Both the position numbers and the translations under genes were made by a program. Shown here in pieces: positions 13,314 through 22,116 of a DNA stretch of 27,541 nucleotides. Where the stretch lies: contig CAIQSY010000073.1 of NCBI GenBank assembly GCA_903874585.1, positions 1 to 27,541 on the forward strand, written 5' to 3'. Under the pieces are notes generated by a model. That model was not told where the DNA came from. It did not search any database and was given only the letters and a program-made list of their open reading frames with translations. Numbering within the stretch: position 1 is the first letter of the stretch; the number at the start of each line of letters is the position of its first letter. Source of the DNA: an uncultured Chlorobiaceae bacterium. Lineage in GTDB: Bacteria; Bacteroidota; Chlorobiia; Chlorobiales; Chlorobiaceae.

Positions 13314-15245
13314 ATGGAACGACGTGAGTTTCTAAAAAAACTGCTGGTGCGTACCGCTCTTGGTACTGGTGTAACTGCTGGTCTCGTTGGCTATTACCAG
13401 CCAAGAAAGGAGTTGTACCAGCAGAACGCTGTTGCCAATGGCAAGCATCGGCTCGATGTTCCTAAAAAAGCGGTGGTGGTTGGCGGAGGTCTTGCGGGTA
13501 TAAGCGCGGCACTTGAGCTGGCAAGCCGTGGGTTTGAGGTAACGCTGCTCGAAGCGTCGGCATCGCTTGGCGGTAAGTTGACGGGCTGGGATATTGATGC
13601 GCTTGGCGAACGTTTTCCGGTGGAGCACGGCTTTCATGGCTTTTTCGACCAGTATTACAATCTCAATGAGATGTTTGCCTCTGCCGGTGTTAAGCCGGAT
13701 GTTTTTTCTGCGGCTCCGGGTTATCCCATTATTTTTAAAGATTTTCCAGAAGAGGTGTTTGGGCAGGCATCAAAGTATTTTCCCTTGAATGTGTTATCCA
13801 TTATCAGCCAGTCGAAGCGGCTTGATATGGCATCATTTTTACAGCACTTCCGCGGTTTGCCCCCGTTGGTGGATATGTTCAGGTATGATTATGCAAAGAA
13901 CTTCAGTGCTTTCGACTCGATTGATTTTATGAGCTATTGTCGCCAGCGCGATATTTTGCCAGCTTTTGTTGATACGGTGCTTCATCCCTTTGCCGACGCA
14001 ACAATGAACCGCATGGAGGTGCTGTCGGCAGCGGAGGCATTGCGCTATTTCCACTTCTATTTTATGGGAAGTCCTGAAGGGCTTGCCTTTAAAATCACTA
14101 ATCGTGATTGCATGACGGCGCTTATCGATCCGCTTGCACAGCGCTTGAAGCGGCTTGGCGTGACGTTGCGCAAAGGGAGTCGGGCAAAAAGCTTGAAGGT
14201 TGATGGTGGCAAGGTTTGTGGTGTGGTGGTTGCGTCGGCGGAGAGCGGTGGTGAGCTTGTGCTGCATCTTGATCCGGCAGCGGTACCGAGCGATGGATTT
14301 GCAGCATTTGCAACGGCGGCTGGTGTGCCGGTGATGGTTGGTCGTAAAAATGGTAATTATCTCGCGTTTGATGGACGCTGTACCCACATGGGTTGCCCTG
14401 TAACGCCCGATGCGCAGACGGGCGGATTTTATTGCCCCTGCCATGCTGGTCATTACAATGCTGAAGGTGTGCCGGTGGGTGGTCCGCCTGAAGCGCCGCT
14501 GCCAAAACTCTCGGTGCAGCAGGAAGGAGGTGTGCTCGTTGTCCGTAACAACAAACCTGCCGCTGTTGTTGATGGTAATGGTGAAATTCTTGCCTGTGAT
14601 TATTGTGTTGTTGCCTCCGATGTGCGCGGTACTCGCTCCTTGATGCAAGCATCAAATCTCTCCCTTTTGAACTCTTCGGAGTTTGAGAACAATGTTGCCG
14701 CGCTTGGCGAGGCTGATCCTTATGCGGTATATCGCCTCTGGCTCGATAAGCCGATTGCATCGGCGGATTTTCCATTTTACACTGTTTCAGGTTTTACTTA
14801 TACCGATTCCATCTCATTCTACTCTCATTTTCAGGAGCCATTTATCACGTGGGGCAACAAGCATGGCGGCACCGTTGTTGAGCTGCACGCTTACGCTATT
14901 GCGCCGCAGGATGTGAAGCCCGAAGCGGAGGTGAAAGCCACAATGCTGCAAGAGTTTTACACCATGTTTCCAACGGCGAAAAACGCGACAATTCTGCATG
15001 AACTCTTTATGCAGCAATCCAATTTTTCTCGCTGGGCGCCGGGAGACCACGCTCATCGCCCTGGTGTTGAAACGCCGTTGCCGAACCTGTTTCTTGCGGG
15101 CGATTGGGTGAAGGTTGATGCGCCTGTTTTTTTGATGGAGGCGGCAGCGTTTACTGGACGAATGGCAGCAAATGCCATTTTCCGCAACGAATCACTGACC
15201 CTGACGCCGCTGCCTATTGTGCCGATGGAAGGGTTGTTTGCTTGA
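13314..15245 (+). CDS. crtU: Carotenoid FAD oxidoreductase with internal Rieske domain, CrtU-like
   Basis: A 643-residue protein. Residues 1-30 are RREFLKKLLVRTALGTGVTAGL, a twin-arginine-like start. An amine-oxidase/phytoene-desaturase FAD fold begins KAVVVGGGLAGISAALELAS (GGGLAG 57-62, Glu80 for the ribose) and closes with LFLAGDWVKVDAPVFLMEAAAFTGR. Between the halves, about 325-405, is a Rieske domain: Cys356-T-His358-M-G-Cys361 and Cys374-P-Cys376-His377, giving both ligand pairs and the two disulfide Cys. In green sulfur bacteria CrtU desaturates and methylates the beta ring of gamma- or beta-carotene toward chlorobactene or isorenieratene; this protein fits that family, but the exact substrate is inferred. 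Its 3' end overlaps the opposing serine hydrolase gene by 32 nt. Confidence 0.8.
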   Translation: MERREFLKKLLVRTALGTGVTAGLVGYYQPRKELYQQNAVANGKHRLDVPKKAVVVGGGLAGISAALELASRGFEVTLLEASASLGGKLTGWDIDALGERFPVEHGFHGFFDQYYNLNEMFASAGVKPDVFSAAPGYPIIFKDFPEEVFGQASKYFPLNVLSIISQSKRLDMASFLQHFRGLPPLVDMFRYDYAKNFSAFDSIDFMSYCRQRDILPAFVDTVLHPFADATMNRMEVLSAAEALRYFHFYFMGSPEGLAFKITNRDCMTALIDPLAQRLKRLGVTLRKGSRAKSLKVDGGKVCGVVVASAESGGELVLHLDPAAVPSDGFAAFATAAGVPVMVGRKNGNYLAFDGRCTHMGCPVTPDAQTGGFYCPCHAGHYNAEGVPVGGPPEAPLPKLSVQQEGGVLVVRNNKPAAVVDGNGEILACDYCVVASDVRGTRSLMQASNLSLLNSSEFENNVAALGEADPYAVYRLWLDKPIASADFPFYTVSGFTYTDSISFYSHFQEPFITWGNKHGGTVVELHAYAIAPQDVKPEAEVKATMLQEFYTMFPTAKNATILHELFMQQSNFSRWAPGDHAHRPGVETPLPNLFLAGDWVKVDAPVFLMEAAAFTGRMAANAIFRNESLTLTPLPIVPMEGLFA

Positions 15246-16404
15246 TTTGCTTGAGCTGAAATCCGAGGCATTGCGCTACGGTGTTGTGCAGCAGCGGGCG
15301 AAATGTGCGGATGCCGATATTCTCTGATGTTGGATACACTCTGTTGCTGAGGATAATGACCGCAATCTCTTTTTCGGGATCAATCCAGATGCTTGTACCA
15401 GTAAAGCCGAGATGCCCATACGAGGCGCTCGAAAAATAGTCGCCTGCTGATGATTTACTCTTTGGTGACCATAAAGGCGATCGTAAATCCCACCCCAACG
15501 CTCGTGGATACGATGTGCGGGCGATAAATCGCTGCAACGTTTCATTGCTGATATAACGCTTTCCTTCAAGGGTGCCGCCGTTCATCAGCATTGCGGTCAT
15601 ACGAAGCAGATCGCCGGTAGTTGAGTAGAGTCCGGCATGTCCGGCAACGCCGCCGAGCAGCGCTGCATTCTGGTCGTGCACCAACGGACGTGGTGTGCAG
15701 AGTGGCCAAAAAGTATCCTTTTCAACGGGCGCTATTCGTCCGATTAATGTGTTGTTTGGCGTGAACATGGTTGAGGTCATGCCAAGCGGTTGAGCAAATC
15801 GATCATGGAAGTTTGCTGCCAGCGATTTGCCGGTCACCTTTTCTACAATCTTGCCAAGCATGATAAAACCAAGATCACTGTACACGGTTTCAGTTCCCGG
15901 CGCTGAGAAAAGGGTGTCGGCTGCGATGGCGTTTACCACATCATCCGCAGTGGCACAGCTTTTTGAGAAGAGCGTGTGGGCGCGGAGACCGGAGGTGTGG
16001 CGCAGAAGCTGCTCAATGGTCACACTCGCTTTTCCGCGCTGCCCGAATGCGGGAAAGTATCGGCTCACCGGCGCGTAGAGTGCAAGCGAATCGCGCTCAA
16101 CAAGCTGCATGATTGTACTTGTTGTGGCAATAGCTTTTGTAAGGGATGCGAGGTCGTAGATGGTTGTGGTTGTTACCGGCGCGCTGGCTGGCTGGTAGGT
16201 CATGCGTCCGAACGCCTGGTGAAAGACAACCTCTCCTCTGAAAAGCACGGCAACACTTGCGCCAGGAAACACCGAATCGCTGACCGCTTGTTGCACAACC
16301 TGCTCAAGTGGCTTGAAGTTGTACCCCAAGGCTTTTGCTGGTGAAGCAGCGGTTAAGCAAGCAACAAGTGCCATTGTGGCGATAATGATACGACTCAACA
16401 GCAT
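15214..16404 (-). CDS. Beta-lactamase-fold serine hydrolase (class C / PBP-like), exported
   Basis: A 396-residue protein with a signal peptide (IIIATMALVACLTAASPAKA). The active-site SxxK is SLTK at 87-90 (in YDLASLTKAIAT), the second motif is YSD (175-177, in VYSDLGFIMLG), and HLGFTGTSIWIDP near the C-terminus replaces KTG, as in esterases, D-aminopeptidases and AmpC-like carboxypeptidases of Pfam family beta-lactamase (PF00144). It likely acts in the periplasm on peptidoglycan or ester substrates; antibiotic resistance should not be assumed. It starts 12 nt after mlaD and is the last gene of that operon, and it ends inside the crtU-like gene on the other strand. Confidence 0.9.
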   Translation of the reverse strand: MLLSRIIIATMALVACLTAASPAKALGYNFKPLEQVVQQAVSDSVFPGASVAVLFRGEVVFHQAFGRMTYQPASAPVTTTTIYDLASLTKAIATTSTIMQLVERDSLALYAPVSRYFPAFGQRGKASVTIEQLLRHTSGLRAHTLFSKSCATADDVVNAIAADTLFSAPGTETVYSDLGFIMLGKIVEKVTGKSLAANFHDRFAQPLGMTSTMFTPNNTLIGRIAPVEKDTFWPLCTPRPLVHDQNAALLGGVAGHAGLYSTTGDLLRMTAMLMNGGTLEGKRYISNETLQRFIARTSYPRALGWDLRSPLWSPKSKSSAGDYFSSASYGHLGFTGTSIWIDPEKEIAVIILSNRVYPTSENIGIRTFRPLLHNTVAQCLGFQLKQIKQTTLPSAQ

Positions 16405-16416
16405 GGTTGCGTATAC

Positions 16417-17295
16417 TTAAAAGACCGAGAACTTTACATAGCGCTTGGGATGCGCTTTTAAATCGGTAAGCAGTGAATCAAGTGACGAAAGCGTTTGCGT
16501 CAAGTTATTGTATAACAATGGATTCGATGAGAGCTGCCCCAAGGTACCTTTATCATTATTGAGTTTTGCCATCAGCAATTCAGTTTTTGCAGCAGCCTTA
16601 TTCAAGCGCTCAATCGTTTCGGTGGTGCTTTTTGCCATTGCTTTATCGTTCAGCAATTTGGGGAGAAGCCCGTCACCGCTGGATGCTTTCTTCGATAATG
16701 TTGCCAATTCATTAGAGGTCGTTTTCAAGCTGGTAATGGTCTCCGATAGTTCTGCACCCATCTTCTCATCGGTGAGAATTTTGCCAGCCATCCCTTTGCC
16801 GCTATTGAGATTATCGAGCAGCTCATTGATTTTATCGAAGGCTTTGCTGGCACTTCCCGTCAAGCTTGCCATACCATTCTCGGTGGTCAACGCAAGAAAA
16901 TCGCCATTGGTAACGGGTGCGCCTTTGCCGGTGGTGATGTCCACATATTTATCGCCCAGAACGCCCAGCGATTTAATAGATGCGGTGGCATCTTTGGTGA
17001 CGAGCGGTGCAAATTCCTCTTTCAGCTTCAGCTCAGCAACCACGAAGAGGGAATCGTTCCGTCGAACAAAGTTCATTTTTGAGACAGTGCCAATTTTTTT
17101 ACCGGAAACCGAGACAAAGTTGTTTTCCGCCAATCCCTGCACATCATTAGAGAGAATGTTCACCGTTGTGACACTGGAAAAGAGGCTGGTATTTTTGCCG
17201 ATAGCCAAGCCGAGCCAAGCTGCAAAACCGATGCCTACAATAAAAAATATTCCAGTTTTCAGATCGCCCCAATTCAACGCGTTCGGGTTTTTCAT
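16417..17295 (-). CDS. mlaD: MlaD/MCE-domain lipid-binding protein
   Basis: A 292-residue inner-membrane-anchored protein of the Mla (Mce) lipid transport system. One N-terminal membrane helix (residues 13-32, GDLKTGIFFIVGIGFAAWLG) is followed by the MCE domain (about 40-122: VNILSNDVQGLAENNFVSVSG, KIGTVS, SIKSLGVLGDKYVDI). The C-terminal half is helical with three recurring K-G-x-x-G/L-x-x-L motifs (GKGMAGKILTDEKM, GDGLLPKLLNDKAM, DKGTLGQLSSNPL), as in longer MCE proteins that form a hexameric channel. It lies 24 nt after mlaF. The symbol follows E. coli usage; the C-terminal extension is longer than in E. coli MlaD. Confidence 0.9.
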   Translation of the reverse strand: MKNPNALNWGDLKTGIFFIVGIGFAAWLGLAIGKNTSLFSSVTTVNILSNDVQGLAENNFVSVSGKKIGTVSKMNFVRRNDSLFVVAELKLKEEFAPLVTKDATASIKSLGVLGDKYVDITTGKGAPVTNGDFLALTTENGMASLTGSASKAFDKINELLDNLNSGKGMAGKILTDEKMGAELSETITSLKTTSNELATLSKKASSGDGLLPKLLNDKAMAKSTTETIERLNKAAAKTELLMAKLNNDKGTLGQLSSNPLLYNNLTQTLSSLDSLLTDLKAHPKRYVKFSVF

Positions 17296-17319
17296 ACGAA
17301 TGAAAGTCTTTAGGTGATG

Positions 17320-18054
17320 TTATAATTCGAGAATTTTGTCGGAAAGAATCGAGCGTATAAAAGGGTGCTGCGCCTCGTGCAACTTGTCGGTAACATCGTC
17401 AAAAATGATTTCTCCTTTGTACAGCACAGCCACAGAATCAGCAACATTGAAAACATCATCGAGAATGTGCGTTACAATAACGGCACCAAGATTGTTGTTT
17501 TTGCGCAGCGAGCTGATGAGCGAGAGAATCTTTTTTGAGCTTACGGGATCAAGACCGGCAGTTGGTTCATCAAACAGAATCATGTGCGGCTTGAAAATCA
17601 GCGCTCTGCCAATAGCAACCCGTCGACGCATACCGCCGCTGAGGCTTTCCGGTAACTGCTCTTCATACCCCTCAAGTCCGGCAAATTGAATCTGTTCCGT
17701 AACACGCCGACTCACTTCACTCTCTGGCAACTTCATGTTTTCGCGTAGAAAAAACCCGAGATTCTGGCTGATGGTCATGGAATCAAACAGCGCGTTGCCC
17801 TGAAAGACCATTCCCATTTTTCGACGAATCTCATAAAGGCTAGTTTCTGTCATGTGGGTAATATCGGTACCATCAACAATGACTCGCCCTTTGTTGGGTT
17901 TGATGAGACCAAGCATCAGTTTAAGAATGGTGCTTTTGCCAACACCACTGGGACCAAGAATTGCCTTGATGGTATTGTCGTTGATGGTCAGAGAGACGTT
18001 GTTGAGAATCTCCCGTTCACCATATTTTAAACTGATATTTTTGAGTTCAATCAT
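17320..18054 (-). CDS. mlaF: ABC transporter ATP-binding subunit, MlaF type
   Basis: A 244-residue ATPase with Walker A GPSGVGKST (34-42), Q-loop VFQGNALFDSMT (Gln85), signature LSGGMRRRVAIGRAL (138-152), Walker B MILFDEPTAGLDP (158-170) and the H-loop in VIVTHILDDV. The 'ALFDSMTI' and 'SGGMRRRVA' wording is typical of MlaF rather than other ABC ATPases. I start at ATG 18054, since MIELKNISLKYGE is the family N-terminus and the gene then begins 4 nt after the mlaE stop; the open frame back to 18129 overlaps mlaE. It powers phospholipid movement between the inner membrane and the MCE complex. Confidence 0.94.
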   Translation of the reverse strand: MIELKNISLKYGEREILNNVSLTINDNTIKAILGPSGVGKSTILKLMLGLIKPNKGRVIVDGTDITHMTETSLYEIRRKMGMVFQGNALFDSMTISQNLGFFLRENMKLPESEVSRRVTEQIQFAGLEGYEEQLPESLSGGMRRRVAIGRALIFKPHMILFDEPTAGLDPVSSKKILSLISSLRKNNNLGAVIVTHILDDVFNVADSVAVLYKGEIIFDDVTDKLHEAQHPFIRSILSDKILEL

Positions 18055-18058
18055 GCGT

Positions 18059-18877
18059 TTACATGTTTTCCAGCACAATCTTTGAAACGTAGAAATTGGC
18101 GATGAGCACCAGACCGGATGACACCACAATTCCTTTAATGGTTGAACGCCCGACGCCAGCGGTTCCCCCTTTTGCCAGAAAGCCGTTGAAGCTGCTGACT
18201 AAGGTGATAATAATTGCAAAGACCGGCGCTTTGAGAAAGCCAACCACAAAATCTTTCGGTGCAAGGCGCGGATAAACGGAGTTCCAGAAAATGCCCGGAT
18301 CAAGGCGATGGTAGTGTTCCGCCATGTAGGCAGCGCTGTTCAGACCAGCAAAGTCGGAAAGCGCGGTGAGTGGCAGGAACATGATGAGCGCCGCAACAAG
18401 GCGCGGTGTTACCAGCTTCGCAATCGGGTCGGTACCAAAAGCGCGAAGCGCGTCGATTTGCTCCGATATCTGCATGGCGCCAAGTTCTGCGCCATTCCGT
18501 GAGCCGAAGCGTGCGGAGAGCATCAGCCCCATCAGCAGCGGACCAAGCTCGCGAATAACAGAAATTGAGGTTGATCGCCCAAGCATGGTTTTTGCGCCAA
18601 AATCTTCAAGCAAATTTCCCACTTCAATAGCAAGCAGCGCACCGATGGAGATAGCGCTGACCAGCACAATAGGCAGCGAGTCGGCACCACAAATCTTCGC
18701 TTGATCAAGCACATCGCGCCAATAGCGTTTTGCTTTTGGAATAGCAAGGAAGGCTCTGAGCGAAAACCAGAAAAACTCCTGCATGGTGAAAAAAAACTCT
18801 TTCGCCTCTCTGTTGAGCTTTGTCAGCAAGAGCGGGATGAGCCCAAAAGTACCTGTTGATGATGGTGAACTTTTCAT
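18059..18877 (-). CDS. mlaE: ABC transporter permease, MlaE type
   Basis: A 272-residue inner-membrane permease of the MlaE/YrbE family. It has an N-terminal interfacial helix (FFWFSLRAFLAIP), then membrane segments, with the family signature SVIRELGPLLMGLMLSARFGSRNGAELGAM near the middle, EQIDALRAFGTDPI, and VGFLKAPVFAIIITLVSSFNG toward the end, finishing GVGRSTIKGIVVSSGLVLIANF. Five membrane helices fit the known fold. The ATG overlaps the stop of the PHP gene (ATGA at 18877-18874), and mlaF follows 4 nt after it. Together mlaE-F-D encode the inner-membrane lipid transporter; outer-membrane partners are not here. Confidence 0.94.
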   Translation of the reverse strand: MKSSPSSTGTFGLIPLLLTKLNREAKEFFFTMQEFFWFSLRAFLAIPKAKRYWRDVLDQAKICGADSLPIVLVSAISIGALLAIEVGNLLEDFGAKTMLGRSTSISVIRELGPLLMGLMLSARFGSRNGAELGAMQISEQIDALRAFGTDPIAKLVTPRLVAALIMFLPLTALSDFAGLNSAAYMAEHYHRLDPGIFWNSVYPRLAPKDFVVGFLKAPVFAIIITLVSSFNGFLAKGGTAGVGRSTIKGIVVSSGLVLIANFYVSKIVLENM

Positions 18878-19734
18878 GCGTTTAACAGCCTGCTTTTCAT
18901 TTTTTCAACCCACTGATACGGTATGGTAACATTGCCAAAAATCTCATTGTCACGCTCTCTCATGCCGTGATAATCAGAGCCTCCCGAAAAGAGCAGGAAG
19001 TACTCGTTGGCAATTTCGCGATAGTAATTCTGCCGATACGTGTCGTGCGAAGGGTGAACGATTTCAATGCCATCGAGTCCGAACGTGATCAACTGCTTCA
19101 AAATTTCATCAGGTACATTTTGCGCTGGATGCGCAAGGAATGAGAGTCCTCCAGCCTTGTTGATGAGGCTGATGACATCAGCAGGATGCGTTTCAATGCT
19201 TTTAACATAAGCAGGGCTGTGCGCACCAAGATATTTGCTGAATGCTTCGCTGAAGCTCTTGACATAGCCACCATCTTGCAGAACGGCAGCAATATGAGGA
19301 CGCCCGACACTGCCGTTCTGCGCCTTGACGATGATCTGCTCAATCCCGATTTTTACCCCCATTTTGACAAGTTTGCTCACCATACGCTCAGCCCTTTCGG
19401 TGCGCAGATGGCGACAATGGTCGAGATATTCTTTGAGATCAGAGTGTTGATAATCGAAAAAATAACCAAGTACATGAATATCATGCCCTTTATAGGTCGA
19501 ACTCATCTCGACGCCGGGAATAATCTCAATACCTTTTTCCAGGGCGGCTGGCTTTGCTTTGTCAATACCTAAAACAGAATCATGGTCAGTAATGCTGATA
19601 GCATAAAGCCCGGCAATTCTTGCTTTTTCAACAATCTCTTCGGGAGTAAAAATGCCATCAGAACATTTGGTATGTATATGTAAGTCTGCTTTTTCAAAGC
19701 CATTATGCCCTTCGCTTACGAAGCTGTTTGGCAT
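18874..19734 (-). CDS. PHP-domain metal-dependent phosphoesterase
   Basis: A 286-residue PHP protein. All four metal motifs are visible: KADLHIHTKCSDG (His19, His21, Asp26), SITDHDSV (Asp50-His51), PGVEMSSTYKGHDIHVLGYF (Glu and His ligands), and LAHPAQ plus GGSDYHGMR near the end. Relatives include RNase AM (YciV) and 3',5'-nucleoside bisphosphate phosphatases that degrade short RNA; that is the most likely role but is not proven here. It is the first gene of the mla operon and is coupled to mlaE by a 4-nt overlap, with no obvious functional link to lipid transport. Confidence 0.9.
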   Translation of the reverse strand: MPNSFVSEGHNGFEKADLHIHTKCSDGIFTPEEIVEKARIAGLYAISITDHDSVLGIDKAKPAALEKGIEIIPGVEMSSTYKGHDIHVLGYFFDYQHSDLKEYLDHCRHLRTERAERMVSKLVKMGVKIGIEQIIVKAQNGSVGRPHIAAVLQDGGYVKSFSEAFSKYLGAHSPAYVKSIETHPADVISLINKAGGLSFLAHPAQNVPDEILKQLITFGLDGIEIVHPSHDTYRQNYYREIANEYFLLFSGGSDYHGMRERDNEIFGNVTIPYQWVEKMKSRLLNA

Positions 19735-19777
19735 GGCTGAATAATTAATACGTTAATTTAGATTGCTTCTATTATAA

Positions 19778-19804
19778 GAAAAATATTCCGCCCGCTTTGC
19801 GGAA
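19778..19804 (-). terminator. Weak intrinsic terminator after uppP
   Basis: On the - strand, TTCCGC-AAAGCGG-GCGGAA is followed by TATTTTTCTT. The stem is only 6 bp, so the call is tentative. It lies about 48 bp past the uppP stop and ahead of the PHP gene on the same strand. Confidence 0.5.
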
Positions 19805-19851
19805 AAGAGAATTATTTTCGCCTGCAAACAGTTGCTTTAGCGCTTGAGAAT

Positions 19852-20700
19852 TCAGGGTTGCAGTACCCCTGTAAAAACGAGGTATAACAGTCCAACTCCA
19901 GCCGCAAGCCGATAGAGGATGAAGATGGTGGTGCTGTGCTCTTTGAGATAGCTGAGCAGAAAGGCGATTGAGGCGTATCCCACGATGCCGGAAACGATGG
20001 TTGCTACAATAATATTGGTGGTGTTTTCAGGCGTGGCTGTAATGCTGCCCCACGTTTTGTAGAGTTGCAGGAGAGCTGCTGCAAAAACCGATGGAAGCGA
20101 CAGCAGAAATGAAAAACGTGCCGCAGCTTCGCGGGAGAGATGCAGAAACAGTCCGCCAGTTATGGTTACTCCTGAGCGTGATGAGCCTGGAATCAGCGCA
20201 ATGCTTTGTGCCAGACCAATCAACAGCGCCTCTTTCCAGCCGATCTGTTCAATTGATTTCAGTGATAAGCCTCTTTTTATTCTGCTCTTTATCTGATACT
20301 CAGCCAGCGAAAGAATGAGCGCAAGTCCAATAAGCGTGCCACTGACCCAGTAAAGCGAACGGAGGCTGGTCTCAATTTCTGAGGCAAAGAGCAGCCCAAA
20401 CACCACAATAGGAAGCGTGCCCGCGGCAATCATCCACCCCATTTTTGCTTCTGGCGTACCGAGCGGTTTTTGCTTCACCAATCCCTCAATCACGCCTTTT
20501 ATAATTGCGGCAATGTCGTGGCGGAAATAGAGCATTACTGCAACGAGCGTGCCTATCTGGATAATGGCGGTAAACGCCGCACCAGGGTCGCTCCATCCCA
20601 TCAGTGCAGGTACAATTCTGAGATGTGCCGAACTGCTTATTGGCAGAAACTCCGTTAACCCTTGAACGATGCCGAGAAGAATTGCTTCAATGAGGCTCAT
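19852..20700 (-). CDS. uppP: Undecaprenyl-diphosphatase (bacitracin resistance protein)
   Basis: A 282-residue integral membrane enzyme that dephosphorylates undecaprenyl pyrophosphate so the lipid carrier for peptidoglycan can be reused. The two catalytic motifs are present: GLTEFLPISSSAHL with Glu17 and His26, and IPGSSRSGVTITGG at 170-182 with Arg175. Hydrophobic helices fill the rest, ending ILYRLAAGVGLLYL. Length is normal. It is the last gene of the pdxJ-rdgB-uppP unit, 12 nt after rdgB. Confidence 0.96.
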   Translation of the reverse strand: MSLIEAILLGIVQGLTEFLPISSSAHLRIVPALMGWSDPGAAFTAIIQIGTLVAVMLYFRHDIAAIIKGVIEGLVKQKPLGTPEAKMGWMIAAGTLPIVVFGLLFASEIETSLRSLYWVSGTLIGLALILSLAEYQIKSRIKRGLSLKSIEQIGWKEALLIGLAQSIALIPGSSRSGVTITGGLFLHLSREAAARFSFLLSLPSVFAAALLQLYKTWGSITATPENTTNIIVATIVSGIVGYASIAFLLSYLKEHSTTIFILYRLAAGVGLLYLVFTGVLQP

Positions 20701-20712
20701 GCTTGTGTGATG

Positions 20713-21402
20713 TTATCTGGTGGGCGAAATGTTGTGTTCCGCAAGCAGCTCTTGCAGCGTGGCGATTGCTTTGTTGATAGCGAGAGCGCGGTGGCTGATG
20801 CTGTTTTTTTCGTGGATGCTCATTTCAGCGTACGTTTTGCCAAGAGTGCTCACCATAAAAACAGGATCGTAACCAAATCCACCATCACCTTGTGGCGCGT
20901 CTGTTATCGAGCCAGCAACAATGCCGTCGGCTGTTTTTTCAAAGCCAACGCTGCCTTGTGCTGTTGCAAAAGAGCCTTTCAGCGCGATAACGCTTCTGAA
21001 TCGTGCCGATCTGATGGTTATGCCAGCCATGCTGTGCAGCAGGTGGTTAACATTGTCGGTATAGGTCGCCGACTGACCGTCAGGCATTGGGGCGTATCGT
21101 GCTGAATAGACGCCCGGCGCGCCATTGAGCGCATCAACTTCGAGGCCGGTGTCATCGGCGAGTGCAATCATCTCAGGAAAGCGCTCGGAAAGCAGCGAGA
21201 AGATTGCGCGCGCTTTCAGCAGTGCATTGCCCTCAAGCGTGGTTTCCGTCTCCTCAATTTCGACGTTGACACCAAGCTCGTTAAGCGTGACGACGTTAAA
21301 GAGCGGCGAGATGTTTTCGAGCAGCGGACGCAGCTCTTTGACCTTATCGCGGTTGCCAGTGGCAAGCACAATGGTAATCTGATTGTTGGTTTCTGTATTC
21401 AT
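20713..21402 (-). CDS. rdgB: XTP/dITP diphosphatase (non-canonical purine NTP pyrophosphatase)
   Basis: A 229-residue Ham1/RdgB enzyme that hydrolyses ITP, dITP and XTP and keeps damaged purines out of nucleic acids. Motifs: IVLATGNRDKVKEL at the N-terminus, ETTLEGNALLKARA (Glu binding Mg2+), LADDTGLEVDALNGAPGVYSARYA, GGFGYDPVFM and SHRALAINK. It is slightly longer than E. coli RdgB (197 residues), mainly through the start and a loop around TIRSARFRSVI. It begins 6 nt after the pdxJ stop and is followed by uppP. Confidence 0.95.
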   Translation of the reverse strand: MNTETNNQITIVLATGNRDKVKELRPLLENISPLFNVVTLNELGVNVEIEETETTLEGNALLKARAIFSLLSERFPEMIALADDTGLEVDALNGAPGVYSARYAPMPDGQSATYTDNVNHLLHSMAGITIRSARFRSVIALKGSFATAQGSVGFEKTADGIVAGSITDAPQGDGGFGYDPVFMVSTLGKTYAEMSIHEKNSISHRALAINKAIATLQELLAEHNISPTR

Positions 21403-21408
21403 TGGCTG

Positions 21409-22116
21409 TTAGCTGATAATTCTAATCATCTCTTTCACTGCCTCATCAAGCCCCGTCATTACCGCACGGGCGATAATTGCGTGACCAATGCTCACCTCTT
21501 CAATATCTGTTATCTCCTTGAATGGCGAAATGTTACGATAATCGAGCCCATGACCGGCAACCACTTTCAAGCCAATGCTTCTGGCGTATGCTGCCGCTTC
21601 ACGAATGCGCGTCAGCTCCTCAGCTCTCGCTTCATCGTGCAGCAAAGCGTAACGTCCGGTGTGCAGCTCAACAATATCGGCACCAGCTTTTGCAGCCAGC
21701 TCAATGGCGTGCCGGTCAGGTTCGATAAAAAGGCTGATTTCGATGCCTGCCGCATTGATTGGTTGGAGAAATTCTGATACCACCGCAAAGTGGCGCATAA
21801 TATCAAAGCCGCCCTCCGTTGTCAACTCCTCACGTTTTTCAGGCACAAGGGTGATAAGTTCCGGCTTGGTGCTCAGCGCAATCTGCTGCAACTCGCTGGT
21901 CATTGCCATCTCAAGGTCAAGCTTGGTCGTTACCGCCTGACGAAGGCGCGCGAGGTCGTTATCCTTAATGTGGCGGCGATCTTCGCGCAAGTGGCACACA
22001 ATTCCTGCAGCACCGCACTGCTCGGCAAGAAGCGCCGCGGCAATCGGGTCAGGTTCCTGCTCGCCTCTGGCGTTGCGAAGCGTGGCGATATGATCAATAT
22101 TAACGGCTAATCTCAT
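21409..22116 (-). CDS. pdxJ: Pyridoxine 5'-phosphate synthase
   Basis: A 235-residue TIM-barrel enzyme that condenses deoxyxylulose 5-phosphate with 3-amino-1-hydroxyacetone phosphate to give pyridoxine 5'-phosphate. Family markers: RLAVNIDHIATLRNARG (2-18), GIVCHLREDRRHI (38-50, active-site His and Arg), DLEMAMTSEL with the catalytic Glu, ISLFIEPD, ADIVELHTGRYA, KVVAGHGLDYRN and SIGHAIIARAV. The start is exactly the usual one. It is first in the pdxJ-rdgB-uppP operon and is divergent from hsdM over 292 bp, so its promoter must lie there. Confidence 0.96.
   Translation of the reverse strand: MRLAVNIDHIATLRNARGEQEPDPIAAALLAEQCGAAGIVCHLREDRRHIKDNDLARLRQAVTTKLDLEMAMTSELQQIALSTKPELITLVPEKREELTTEGGFDIMRHFAVVSEFLQPINAAGIEISLFIEPDRHAIELAAKAGADIVELHTGRYALLHDEARAEELTRIREAAAYARSIGLKVVAGHGLDYRNISPFKEITDIEEVSIGHAIIARAVMTGLDEAVKEMIRIIS

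Noticed and set aside
13839..14648. 269-residue open frame on -
   Set aside because: Antisense of the crtU-like gene across its Rieske domain; rich in His/Arg/Thr as expected of shadow frames.
16445..17317. 290-residue open frame on +
   Set aside because: It is the antisense of mlaD, whose family motifs, anchor and operon position are clear.
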